The notes under the pieces were generated by a model. That model did no database searches. It was given only the letters and a program-made list of their open reading frames with translations, and was not told the origin of the DNA. Shown piece after piece: positions 49,880 to 61,680 of a DNA stretch of 64,000 nt. Made by a program: the position numbers and the translations under genes. Source of the stretch: Microcebus murinus (taxonomy: Eukaryota > Chordata > Mammalia > Primates > Cheirogaleidae); the NCBI RefSeq assembly GCF_040939455.1, contig NC_134106.1, positions 82,405,001 to 82,469,000 on the forward strand. Direction: 5' to 3'. Position 1 is the stretch's first letter. Every line of letters begins with the position of its first letter.

Positions 49880-50345
49880 CTACCCTTGCCCTTTTGTGGC
49901 ACTTTGGTCTCTTTCTTTCACCAAAGGCAGGGCCCGGTGGGGGTGAAGTGAATGGGGAGGGGCGAGGGCGGAAAGGGCAGGAGGGGAAGGTGGATAGCAG
50001 GAAAAGAAAGGGAAAGCTCTCCGTGGGTTGCTTGTTGTCAGGGCCTGGGAAAACCGAACGCTATCACTCCAAAGTGCCTCCTTCCACCCGGCTTCACCCC
50101 ACGCCGGCAGACCCCGGCCACCAGTCACTGACCGTGGCCTCGTCGCAACTTCTTTCCCCCTTTGAGGTTGCATATGCGCCAGAGCGCTGACTGACACCAC
50201 GTTTGGGAACTGATTGTCCAACATTGTCCGGCACAAGCCATGCAGAAACCTCCACCGTCCGTGCGCAGGGCCGGGACTCACAACAGAGAACGTTTCTTTC
50301 TAGGTGGTCAGCCGTAGAGCTGACAATTGTCATTGTGTGTGTGTC
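49880..50345. promoter_or_regulatory. CpG-island-like patch, possible promoter
   Basis: By hand count about 24 CpG dinucleotides lie between 49861 and 50340, with about 19 in the last 300 bp; elsewhere in the window CpG is rare. Dense sites include 'acgccggcagaccccggcc', 'gcctcgtcgc' and 'gtccgtgcgcagggccggga'. The sequence matches no repeat I know. CpG retention usually means an unmethylated promoter or enhancer in the germline. Overlapping open frames on both strands (133 codons minus, 98 and 65 codons plus) are expected in GC-rich DNA and show no domain. No TATA box was identified. Confidence 0.5.
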
Positions 50346-53300
50346 TTGCTACAGAATCACTGGAGTAGAAATGCAGGAGGCAACGCTTGCAGGGGAATGA
50401 AAAGGCAAAAGATCAGATATGTATGTTTTATCGTGTATCTTGGGCTGTTCACGGTTTTTCTCTTGCAGGGAGACCCCTTTAGAAGAAGTGCAGTTCATCA
50501 GCCCATCTCCTTACCGGTGCTGTATAATGTTCCAAGTCAGTCAGGTTTTTTTTGTTTTTGTTTTTTTATGGAGTTATTAAAAGGTATAGTTTGGATAAGC
50601 CATATGCTGATCTTATTTAAACGGAGAAGAGTTTTCAGGAAAAAATAAGAAATTGCAGCTGGTAGCTACGGTAGTTTACTATTTTTGAACGGCTCTTTAG
50701 TATATGGTATTTTAATTCATCCCACAGATTCAAATTGGACTTTGACTGTGTACACTAGGATATACTGTATGGTGTTCTGAGTAATGCTGGTTTGCTAAAA
50801 TTGCAATGTAGATTGATGCTAAAGAGGCAGCTTTGCCATTTCTAAAATCTTCTCAGGCATTTCGTACAGAATGAAAATGCTGACAGGCTAGCTACCTCTG
50901 CAAACATGGATGCTGTCAATGCATATAGTCTCTATCTTTCTACTTTCTAAGTACAGAATGAGTAATTAGTACTGTTCAGGCTGTTATAAAGATATGCAGT
51001 ATTCCCATTGTACCAAGAATGCTGATTTTTCAGGGGTTTATAATCAAGCAAGGAAAAAAAATGCTATAGATAAAATTGGTATCCAAGTTTCAGCCATGGG
51101 GAATTTTATTTTTATTTTTAAAACAATTCAAAGTAAAGTAAAATAATGGGGGCTACTTTCAGGCTAAAGAAATCCAGTACATGGCACAATATCTATAGTC
51201 TCTGAATTTCTGTCTGATCATTCACATTCGCTTTCACTTCCACTTTGCACTTGAAACACAACTTTTTGTGTACTATGTGTTTGAACCTCACAAACGCTCA
51301 TGGAAGAGGTCCTTGAAAGCTGAAAGTTAGTAGACCGCATCAGGGTGAAATACTTCTGTGCTTTGTGTGTCAGACGGTCCCTGGGTAGTAGAGTTTTCCC
51401 ATTGGCCATTTGCTGCCTTAGCCTGCCAGAGTTCTCTGTCTCTGGGAGTGGTGGTCACGTTGTGTTGGGTTTCCTTATTAATACTCTGCTAAGCCAAGGA
51501 AAACCTTACTCAGGCTATTCCACCACTGAAAGCAATTAACCTGTAACATGAGCTATAACATCACTGTGCACTGCAGAGAACCAACAAAGATTTGTTATTT
51601 GGCATAATGACAAGTTTTAATCCTCTCCCAGTAGAACTCTCTGGAGGATTCTTAGCACATGGACATTACGGAACAGACATGTTCCAACTGCCCTGGTATG
51701 ATGCATTGGATTTGTTCCAAACGTGGAAAGTCTACCAAAAAGCCAGTGCATAATATTAACAATAGACCATAAAACATGTATTGAAACTTCATTTTACTCA
51801 AAACTCTCCACTAAATAAAGCCTGAGCAAGTCCTAATAATAATATATACAACCCATGCATGGAAACATACCATGAATTTGTTGAGCTACAAAAACTTTGC
51901 CAATATTTAGTCCAATATCTGAAAACACTTTTCCTTTTAAAATATTTTTATTTATTTATTTGTTAACTATTAGTACTGGGCAGCACCAGGCCATAGCTAA
52001 AATTTGCGTAATCTCTGCCTATACCATCTTTCATTCCTTCATTCATTCAGCCATCCCACAAACACCAAGTTGTACCTGCTCTGTTTAAGGTTTTGAATTG
52101 CATCGCATTACATTTTACAAAAGAATTAAGTATATTAACATTTATTTCCTTGTTTTTGTTCCACAACTAACTGCATCTCATGTGCATTTTATACATAAGG
52201 TCTTCCCCTGTTCTCTACTCAACTTGATGAAGCCAATCTTGATAGTAATGTCATGATTTATTTCTGATAGCTTCTCTGCATTACACTATTCAATACTAGT
52301 TGCTCTAAGTGCTTCATAATTTAATGTTTGTATGTGTTGGGTAGGTAACCTGGTCAAATTAATGTAGCAAAATCCAACCATACTAAAATCTAAGCGTCTG
52401 ATATACCAGCTCATTTGCCTCATCCTTTCACAGAAACAGAAATATTCTTCCTTATTCCTTTACCTATTCTTAATTTCCCCACAATAATCCACACCAAAAC
52501 AAAACAAAACAGAACAACAATTTGAACAGTGAAGTAATGCCTCTAGAGGGCTATATCACTGTCTCTTACAGAAGAGAGGATATAGGTTTAATTTTACTTC
52601 TGTTTAACTTCTCAGCCAATAAACTATCTGATCAAGTTATTCTGAAGACTGTTTTCTTAATGATATATTTTGCCTCTGACTAAATTGCTTTACTTAGCAA
52701 TTTGTGTTGCAACTGAAGCACTGATTTGATATTTTTCGGCATGGGAATAAGTGGATCATCCAATGGGTAAGACCAATCTCTGCACCACAGTGCTTTATCA
52801 GCAAAGAATACTTTGCAATAGTGTATCTTTAGTACAACAATTACTAAGTATGAATATAATACTTTATTACTTATGAAATATTCAAATTAGAAGCAGATCT
52901 TGAGTTGGTAATTTTTTAATGATAACTGCAAGAATTGATCACCAGCCTAGGTCCTCCTGCTACTGACAAGCGAAAGAGGAATTAGCACTCATGGTTTCTA
53001 GTGGAATGGATGACTCTTCCATTACAGTGGGTGATAAAAGAGAAAACACAAAGAGAGCCCAATCCACAGCCACTGTTCTATGAAGGGAAATATACCTTTA
53101 AAGGATACAAGAATAAAGAGGTGAAAAGGAAAGGTAACAAGTAAGATCTTCATGGCACTGAGTAAGGAGAAGGCTGGAAAAGCCATGGCATCAGATGAGA
53201 CTGAGCAAAGCAGAGTGTTATGCAGATGAATTCTGTATCTGAGGCATCACTTAAAGAAACACATAAGACTAATGTCCCTACTAACAAATGTTGCCCAAAG

Positions 53301-56300
53301 AAAGTGTTTTGAGATTGCTAATACCCATTTGTGTTCAGTTAACATAGGTAGCATTCAAATGTCAAGTAGAGGTCTTCTAAGCTTGTCTGCCTTGGATTTG
53401 AGTATGATTAGCTCTATTTTTTCATTCACTCAAAAACGTATGCCTTCAAGGATGTTGCTTATGGTGTCAATAACAGGGCTATCAAACTCCAATGGCTAGG
53501 AATTTTAAAGGAAAGCAAACAGAGAACAAGGTTTGGCTTCCTTTGTCCAGTGAGGCTGTGCTGTGTAATCTCCTCACCCCAAGTAGAGCATGCAGTTTCA
53601 TTTTCTCTGTGATTACAAGGATATGTCTGGACTCTAGTTGGCATATTTATCCACTTCTCCAAAGGCAACCAGACAGAAAAGTTTCACATCTCCCATGTTT
53701 TGAGCAACAGTTGCTGAAGCTACTGTGACATGCATGAAATGAGAAGAGCAGGCAAACCTGAATGCTGAAACACCAGTTTCCTGATTCCTCTGGCATATTT
53801 TGCCATGCAAGAGGCAGAATCAGATCTTGTTGTACCAACAGTAGCTTCAGAAAGAGAAATGATTCAGCCATTAATACTTTGACAGAAACATTCTCTACAA
53901 TAAGATTTATTTCAGGGATTAGAAAAAAAATATTTCACAAATCAAAGCTATTTTCAAAGTGTAGAAAAAGAAAAAGCATATTGAAATGTTTACTCAGTTT
54001 TCAATGTTATCCAAAAATCCAGTCAAGGGAAGAATTTTCTGAGGTGAAAGTGGAAGGAGTTCACTAATTCTGCAAATAATAGAGCATATTTAATTGAATT
54101 GTATAGTGTGGGTAAGCTATTTAGCCCAAATCCATCAAATCTGGCTGTTTGGTTAGACGAACGTTGCCCTGAGAAACGATGCCCTTGTAGATGCTGGTGA
54201 TTGTGTGGGGTTAATTGCAGTTCTCTTGTTCCCTGAACCCACATGAAGTGTGCGGAGGCACGCTATGGGGCACGTTAAATGCCCGCACCTCTTCCTGGTT
54301 GGCTAACAGTGGAACTAACTCTGTATCTATCAATTCCACTGACTACACATGCCCTTTATGTGCATGCATATGTGTGTATTTTAATTAGAACTCTGTTTTG
54401 GATGGTATTTATAACCATTATATATTATTATTTGTGAGATATATATATATAAATATCTTAATATCACTAGATGTGCTTTTGTCAACCCCCATACAAATTA
54501 CTCAAAGTATCTCTCTTCAATGAAAATTTACAGGCCTATTTTTACACAATAGTCTAGGAGACAAGTTGAAATGGTTACCTTGGGGGCCAAGGTACATATA
54601 AGTTATAAATTTAGCCTTCTTATGATTCAGTGTTTGACCTGAAGCTGTGTTTGCTTTCCCGCCTTTAAAATAGTAATAATTTCTTTTTATATATTAGAGT
54701 CAAGTGGCTTTTACGTCATAAGAAAATGCTTTAAAATACTGTGGGTAATAGCTAATGAAGCGTTATCATTGGACACTTTGTATTTTGATGTGAAAACTAG
54801 GGCTAAGACTGTCACTTCCAACTTTCTTTTTAAAATAAGGGCTTTTTCTAATAAAACAGATCTCCTTGCCTTTTTAAAAGCCAATATGTAAAACTTTAGT
54901 AATCTGAAGAGTTTGGTCTGTGTTTTAATTTTCTCATTGGTGGTCTTAAAGGAACAGACTAGCCCAGGATTTTTTATTTTCCTTTCCCAATTTTATAATC
55001 TCAATGCTTTATGCCAATTTGGTTTTTTCCCTCCCTACTCTCAGGTTATTGATTCAATATCAATAGCAAAAAGTGCTAAAAAAAAAAAAAACAGCAAAGA
55101 TGGTTTTGTTTTAAATATATCTAATTTCCAGATTGCTACTTTCATGAAAATCAGTAGCATTGATTAGCTAATGTATTGATCACATAGCCAGAAGTGAGAT
55201 TGTAGAAATGTCTAATGTTCTTTTTTCAAGTTGACTAAAATATAAAATAAGCCTATACAAATTTATTAATTCTAAGCTTATAAAATATAAAATAAAATGA
55301 TCTCTCTCTTTCATATTTTATTTATACATTTTTGTATGTACATACATTTAATTTTGAACTCCATTATTACAGAGTTGAATTATGAGTAACACATATCCTG
55401 CAACATGTTTGTAAATAAGATCTTTATTCATTTGGGGAGGCAGCATATCTTCTTTTAGTATGAGAAGGAATGTAAATTGTCTGCAGATGATTTCTGGTAT
55501 AGGTTATAAGAAAAAATACGATAGAGCAACATTTACTTTACAAAGCAAAAGGCAACCAACTTTTGCTCATTTCAATGCAATAAACAATTACATTTCTCAG
55601 CTTAAATATTTGGAAATGAGATCTATAACACATGTGTCCTTTGTTCAAAATTTTTTTTAAAAAATGGTAGTTTTGTTTAAATTTTTGTTTACCATTATCC
55701 TATGAAATCTGTGTTCCAGAAAGCAGCAGATGTGTAACCTGCTCTATTAAAACATAATAAAAAAGCACCCAGGGCACTTTATGAAAAGTAGCATTAAAAT
55801 GGTATTTTTGATGTCAAAGAATTGTATTCTTGGAAGTTAGTTTAGTAAAAGTAATTGGAATCAATGGGTTAATTGTTTTTAGAGCACTTATAAGTAAATA
55901 TTATTAGCAAAGTATTTTAATTACTGTACTTTATGTGGCCTAAATGTAAGCATTTATTAATACAAACCAAGTGCTCATTACAAATTTGCACAGAAAATGA
56001 TAAAATATTATGTATGAAATGAAGCATTAGCATGGACCATTAAGTCCTCTATTTTCATTTAATTGAATTTGTCAGTAGTACCCTCTTTAACTGAAAACCA
56101 GTCATAACCACAAAATTAAATAATAATTAAAGAAACAACTATTGAAAGAGTTGCTTGGAAGCTAAGGTGCCATTTAACCAAAACATAGCAATTTAATGTA
56201 AATTGCAGACCATGTAGACACAGTTCTGAAAAATGATGCATCCTGTGGTTCCGTATATGTTTGATTTAGCAAGCACTTCAGCATTACAGATTAGATGTCC

Positions 56301-57548
56301 TAGTTGAAGAGCCAGTCTAATTCAAGAAGGTGGGAAATGGTCAAAAGTTCCATAAATAATTATACTGTGGTAAACCAATAAAGGTTGTACATAACAATTC
56401 AATTTATTGCTAAATAATCAATAGTTTTGGCCAATAATATCAGTATCAATATATAGGACTATGAGTATATATGTCTTAGTGTTCTGAGAAAGCCATTGAG
56501 CAAACTCTGTATGTGGTCCTATAACTAACACTATGGCCAAAGTATAATTCACTGTTCTACAAATGTGGGATGCAGCTTGAGTATCTCTCATGTTATAACT
56601 ATGATATTACTCCTTCAAATAAAATTTTGTTTATAGATTATTGCCTCAAAAATTATAACCTAAGACTCAGTTTAATTTACAAAAAGAAAAAATCTAGTTT
56701 CATTGTGTGCAAACATGGTGTGTGCATGTATTTGTAAACACCTATATGCATGTATTTATTTTTAATAGCTGCCCTTCTGAAAGGTCTCCAACCTTTGCAA
56801 ATTATTTTTTGCTTTACCTAGACACGGTCCATGTTGCACAACCAGCAGGGGGAGGTAAGATTTAAGGAAATAGAAAATGAACTTCACAGAAGCAACTATT
56901 TCTGTGGAGGCAAATAAACAAACAAAAGGAGAGACTTGTCAAGGAATGGGATGGAGGGTCTCTGAAGCATTTGGGATAGGTTTAGGGTCTTAGATATGAT
57001 GTTGGCTGTCAATTAGAATTTTGATAAACATTTGCCAATGTACTTTAAAGGTCTAGGCTTTAAGTACTATACACAGATGAATTCTGGCTTTAGAAATCCT
57101 TTGTGATATTTTCCAATATGCAAACTGTAGCTGAATTTATGTTTGTGAGTCTACTTACATAGTACAAAAGTATAGCACTCATGCAAATATTCTCATGAGC
57201 TTGGAGAAAATGTTGCTCTTGTTTAAAAATTTCACAGAATCATGTCTGCTCACATACTGGATGACTTGTATGCAACAATTTATAAAAGATAGTCACATGA
57301 GTAACTAAAGAATTTCTGATTTTTTTAAAAAAGTAATTATTTAAAAGGTAATTAAAATTATATTCCTGTATTTGCATGAAAGTGATCAAATAAATGTGTG
57401 TATAAGTTGGATGTGATGTGTTACTTAAAGAGAATTATGTTTCCTTGAAAATGATCCAGTTTAGGATTTGGAATACAGTAATACCATTCTCATATTTATA
57501 AACTTCATTTTGATAAACTCAGTTTAGTCAGGATAAATATTAAGTCAT
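50346..57548. other. Longest repeat-poor stretch, unique AT-rich DNA
   Basis: About 7.2 kb in which I can name no LINE, SINE or LTR, apart from a doubtful L2-like trace near 52040-52090 and a (TA)-rich patch near 54440-54452. Several 60-114 codon frames occur, none with a recognised domain. The 114-codon frame at 50304-50648 has an internal Met at 50397 followed by a hydrophobic segment (see findings). Low repeat content can accompany regulatory function, but nothing here proves it. Confidence 0.4.
56842..56856 (+). promoter_or_regulatory. CTCF-like binding motif
   Basis: CCAGCAGGGGGAGGT matches the CTCF core (CCA-G/C-C/T-AG-G/A-G/T-GGC) except for the A after GGGGG in place of the usual C. 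It lies in unique, repeat-poor DNA. A single motif match is weak evidence of occupancy. Confidence 0.3.
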
Positions 57549-57726
57549 GCCTGGGCGGTGGTGTGTGTGTGTAGTCCCAGCTACTCACTACTCAGGAGGC
57601 TGAGGTGGGAGGATTGCATGAAACCAGGAGTTTGAGGCTGCAGTGTGTTGTGATGATGCCTGTGAAAATGGCCACTGCATGCCAGCCTGGGCAACATAGC
57701 AAGACCCTCTCTCTTAAAAAAAAAAT
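57549..57726 (+). mobile_element. Free left Alu monomer (FLAM-like), 7SL-derived
   Basis: A single-arm Alu relative: 'gcctgggcggtggtg', 'gtagtcccagctactcacta', 'gaggctgaggtgggaggatt', 'caggagtttgaggctgcagt' and 'gcctgggcaacatagcaaga', then an A tail. It retains 7SL-like 'cctgtgaaaatggccactgc' before 'cagcctgggc', a segment lost from dimeric Alu but kept in early monomers. There is a small internal duplication ('ctactcactactcagg'). The flanks TTAAGTCA and TTAACTCA may be a decayed target duplication. Confidence 0.85.
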
Positions 57727-58439
57727 AGAGTTAACTCAGCTTGGCTAATACTTAGAGCTTTGACAAATACAAACAGTGAATGTATCTGCAGTTAATGTGA
57801 AGTAGATTTTTTACCTAAAAATATAGATGGATGAAGAAAATATATCAAATTACATTAAATTTTTTGCGAAGAAAAACAGAAAATTAAAACTCTATCTTAT
57901 ATTTGTAAGTTGATTTCTCATTGCAAAAACCCTTTCAAATATTGTATTTCATTGGACTCGCGACACCTTTTAAGAGGAACTTAATATACCCATTTTACAG
58001 ATTGAAAAATACAGCATGTTTTTAATGATATTTTAAAATAAACCTTGCTTCCACAAATTAATATGGATTATGTTTCTCTGTTTTAAAAGGTGTTAATGAA
58101 GTGATTATCAAAGTTATGTTGTAGAACTTAAAATCTGAGCTTTTGCCATTGATTGAACTCCTTTCTAATGATCAAACAGCATGTGTAAATACCCTTTCAC
58201 ATTTTAGTTGCCTCGATGCACATATTAATATTGAGACTTTAAAGGAAATTTTTCAAGAATTTCATTTCAGATCATCATGTAAGGCAAGAATTGAATTTCA
58301 AAAAACTGAATTTACTTTAAGGTAATTTAAAAATCTTTGCTAATCCCACTACGCACAAATACATGCACACACACTCACACTTGCACACAACACTGAAGGG
58401 CTAATGCAACTTTGTTGCATTTTCCAATATTCTTTTTTG
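57727..58439. other. Unique AT-rich sequence, no gene seen
   Basis: Includes a short CA-rich patch at 58360-58390. No repeat or gene recognised. Confidence 0.45.
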
Positions 58440-59207
58440 TCTTTTTATGTAATTTTTCAATTTTTTCAGTTGACAGATAACAATTGTGTATATTTATGGG
58501 GTACAATGGGATGTTTGGATCTATGTATGCCTTGTAGAAAGAGTCCATAAATTGAAACTAATTTAAATACAAGACACCTCACCAACTTATTTTTTTTTGT
58601 GTGGTGAGAACATTAAGAATCTATTTTTCTAGCAAATTTGTAATATACAATGCATTATTAGTAACTATGGTCACCATGCAGTGCAAAAAATCACTAAACC
58701 TTATTCCTCCTAGATAGACAAGATCGGGCACATTCAGGGTGGTATGGTCATAGACTATTCCTCTTATCTAACTGAAACTTTGTACCCTTTCCTCATTCTC
58801 CCTCCTCCGCGGCCCTGAACCCAGCAGGCCTCTGGTAGCCACCTTTCTACTGTTTCTCAGAGATCTGCTTTTATAGCTGCCACATATAATGAGATCATGT
58901 AGTATTTGTCTCTTTGTGCCTGGCTTGTTTCACTTAGCACAGTGTCCTCCAGTCCCATTGATGTTGTGGTGAATGACAGAATTTTCTTCTTTTTAAAGTC
59001 TGTGTAGTATTTCACTGTGTATATACACCACATTTTCTTTATTCATCCATTGATGGACACTTAGCTTGCTTCCATATCTTGGCTATTGTAAATAATGCTG
59101 CAATTAACAGGGCAGTCCAGATATCTCTTCAACATACTGATTTCAATTCCTTTGGATATATACTCTGAACTGGGATTACTGGATCATATGGTAGTTCTAG
59201 TTTTAGT
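58440..59207 (-). mobile_element. L1 3' end (ORF2 tail and 3' UTR), antisense
   Basis: Antisense L1: 'atatttatggggtacaatgg', 'gtaactatggtcaccatgca', 'atctaactgaaactttgtac', 'gagatcatgtagtatttgtc', 'gtgtcctccagtcccattga', 'ttggctattgtaaataatgc' and 'ggatatatactctgaactgg' then 'gattactggatcatatggta'. It is moderately diverged, truncated at its 5' side near 59207 and non-coding. The 3' UTR is interrupted at 58712-58755 by a piece of 5S rRNA. Confidence 0.85.
58712..58755 (-). pseudogene. Truncated 5S rRNA retropseudogene (first ~40 nt), tailless
   Basis: The minus strand of 58717-58755 matches the first 39 nt of vertebrate 5S rRNA at about 34 of 39 positions (core 'ACCATACCACCCTGAA' and 'GCCCGATCT'). 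Four of the five differences are C-to-T changes at CpG sites. The insert breaks a consensus L1 3' UTR, and the L1 text resumes at once on the other side. Flanks TATTCCTCCT (58702-58711) and TATTCCTCTT (58756-58765) form a near-perfect 10-bp target duplication. There is no A tail and no 5S sequence beyond about nt 40-45, so it lacks most of the internal promoter (A box, intermediate element, C box) and cannot be an active gene. Confidence 0.8.
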
Positions 59208-59277
59208 TTCCAATACTCTGATTTTATTTTCTCTCCAGCCCATACGTATTACCTTGACTCTTATTTCAAAAGACTAA

Positions 59278-59310
59278 TTAAAAAAAAAACAAAAAAAAAA
59301 AAAAAAAAAA
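59278..59310 (+). repeat. Poly(A)-rich tract
   Basis: About 32 bases of A with one C interruption, just after the L1 fragment and about 70 bp of non-L1 sequence (59208-59277). It may be the tail of a small unidentified retroposon; no body or target duplication recognised. Confidence 0.9.
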
Positions 59311-60074
59311 CGATGATTGGGGACCATGAAGCTCCAGGATTGAGGATTATTGTAGCAATTAGACCTCTAGTTCACATGTGTGTCCCACTCTGGATGTTTC
59401 AGTTTTGGACCCAGTGTTAAGTTGATAGAGGAGAGAAAAAAGAAACTGTGAAAGACTTTTGCTAAAATATCTAGTTCTTACTAAAATATTTAATTTCTTT
59501 AAGCTCTTGAATATTTTATCATATATAGATTAAACTGAGATTCATAGAATTTAATGTGGGGATTTGGGCTATTTTTGGACGGTAGATATGCTGATTTTGT
59601 TCTTCCACAATATAATACTTTCTTCTAAATTCATGCACAACAGTTTTTCTCCTCTAATACTTCACTACTCATGCCTTTCCAGAATAGCCTTTTACATTGA
59701 ACAGATCACTATACCTCTCCATTAACTACTACAACTAATTTTTAAAGTTGGGGTGAAAACATGCCACAAACCCTCAATATTTGTGGATGTATGAATCAAA
59801 CATTGATATGTAAGTGTGACCATATCCCACAGTCTCAAAAAAAAAAAAAAAAAAAAAACAGAACAAATGCTGTTAGGCTGTAGTTTACTAGAGCATTTGA
59901 GGGGGTGGTATTAATATGGTATGTTTTCACCTCACTAAGCTAGGCAATCTATTCAGCTCTGGCATTTAAAAAGGGATTAAAAAGACTTTGAAACTTGCAA
60001 TACAAAGCCCAGATTCAGATTGGTACACAGATAACTGGCCATTTAGTAGGAAAAATATTATTCCAGGCAGATGG
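59311..60074. other. Unique sequence with a second poly(A)
   Basis: Holds a pure A run of about 22 nt at 59837-59858 after 'cccacagtctc', which looks like a retroposon tail, but the 100 bp before it match no SINE I know. Confidence 0.45.
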
Positions 60075-60470
60075 CCAGAATTATGCTCAGATAACTCACA
60101 ATCTGAAAAATCTCAGTAGTTTAAAGCAACAAGTGAATTTTTCAGTTCTGTTAGAGGTCTGACATGGACTGGTGTTAGAGAGAGAAGCAGAAACATGTTC
60201 TGCTCTGTCCAGTCACTCAGGGACCCAGGCTGATGGAGGCTCCACCAGATGACAGTATTGACATCTCAACATGGAAATCTGCTTAGGCGGTGGAAGTGAG
60301 AACAGGGGATTATGCTCTGCCTTTCAATTCTTCATCCAGGAGTGACGCATGGCATTTGTCTTATATATCATTGACCAGACTAGTTACATAACTACATCCC
60401 ACTTGGAGGGAGTGGAGCAGTGTAACCTGCCATATGCCTGGAAAGAGAAGAGACTAGGCCAGATTGGTGA
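60075..60470 (-). mobile_element. Probable MaLR/MLT1-like LTR, antisense
   Basis: 'ctcagtagtttaaagcaaca' (as 'gtggcttaaaacaaca'), 'tctgctctgtccagtcactc' then 'agggacccaggctgatgg', 'gcataaaacc'-poor middle, 'cacttggagggagtggagca' and 'tatgcctggaaagagaagag' follow an ancient mammalian LTR-like consensus in antisense order. The family name is uncertain. Confidence 0.4.
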
Positions 60471-60570
60471 AATCATATTGTCTCCCACAGAAACCAATAG
60501 GAATCAAATGAGTGTGAAGTTATTGAGAGTTTTAGAAAAAATGCAAAAGGAGTATTTTTTTCTAAAGTAA

Positions 60571-60880
<310 letters not shown>

Positions 60881-61633
60881 CTTGTGATCAATTTTTAACT
60901 TAAAATTTAAATCTCTCTCAAATATTTGAAAAATTAACTCAGAAATTTTAAAATTTGTAGCGTTAAAGAAATAATGCTCTTGCTCTCTAATAGGCCCTCA
61001 TTTCAAGTCTGGTGTCACCAAAAGTGTCCATCTGTGTACAGTATCCTCTCACATTGCCATGGCTGGTCCTTGGCGTCTGTATTTTTTAAGAAAATAAACT
61101 TCTATTAAATGGGACAAATTAGATCTTCCTACACTTACATGATCCCTGAGTCATGTGAAATCTTGGCATTATTTAATCCTGGGGTATTTTCGACAGATTT
61201 TGATCCTGATATTAATCCTTCTAAGCTGCCCCCTGGATCTGAAGGCTGAAGCCTGGCTGGTCGCTTGTACGTCTGGATCTACCCATCCGTAGTCCTTACG
61301 TCATGTATGAAGGCTGATTTCTCCTAGTCTCTAAACGACTTGCCTATCTTCCGATTAGAACCATCTGCTTATATTAAATGAAACAGAAAAATTTTAAGCC
61401 ATCATTTATAGCCATTAATATAGAATATGAGACAAAAAAAAGAGACATTAGTAAAGGGCAAAGACTTAAAAATTAAAAAAAAAAAAACACAAAAAACTGT
61501 ATTGTAGACTACAATCCAGAAAAGGATCTGATAAAAGATCAAACTATGACCAGGGATAAAAAGAAAGTCCTGAGTGAGAAATTGATATGATCCTGAATCC
61601 CTTGTTTGCAATTCCAAACTCCAAAGGAAAGTG

Positions 61634-61680
61634 GTTTATTTATTTATTTGTTTATTTATTTATTTATCTATTTATTTATA
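61634..61680 (+). repeat. (TTTA)n tetranucleotide repeat
   Basis: About 11 TTTA units with two substitutions (TTTG, TCTA). Confidence 0.93.

Noticed and set aside
50505..50550. GTAAGG donor-like site on the minus strand, tested as the exon preceding 49765
   Set aside because: The required frame meets a TGA nine codons upstream and no acceptor AG lies beyond it, only A-rich sequence.
56105..56140. TAAT-rich cluster considered as a second enhancer
   Set aside because: Base composition alone explains it; no feature distinguishes it from neighbouring AT-rich DNA.
58717..58755. Functional 5S rRNA gene
   Set aside because: Only the first 40 or so bases are present and most of the internal promoter is absent.
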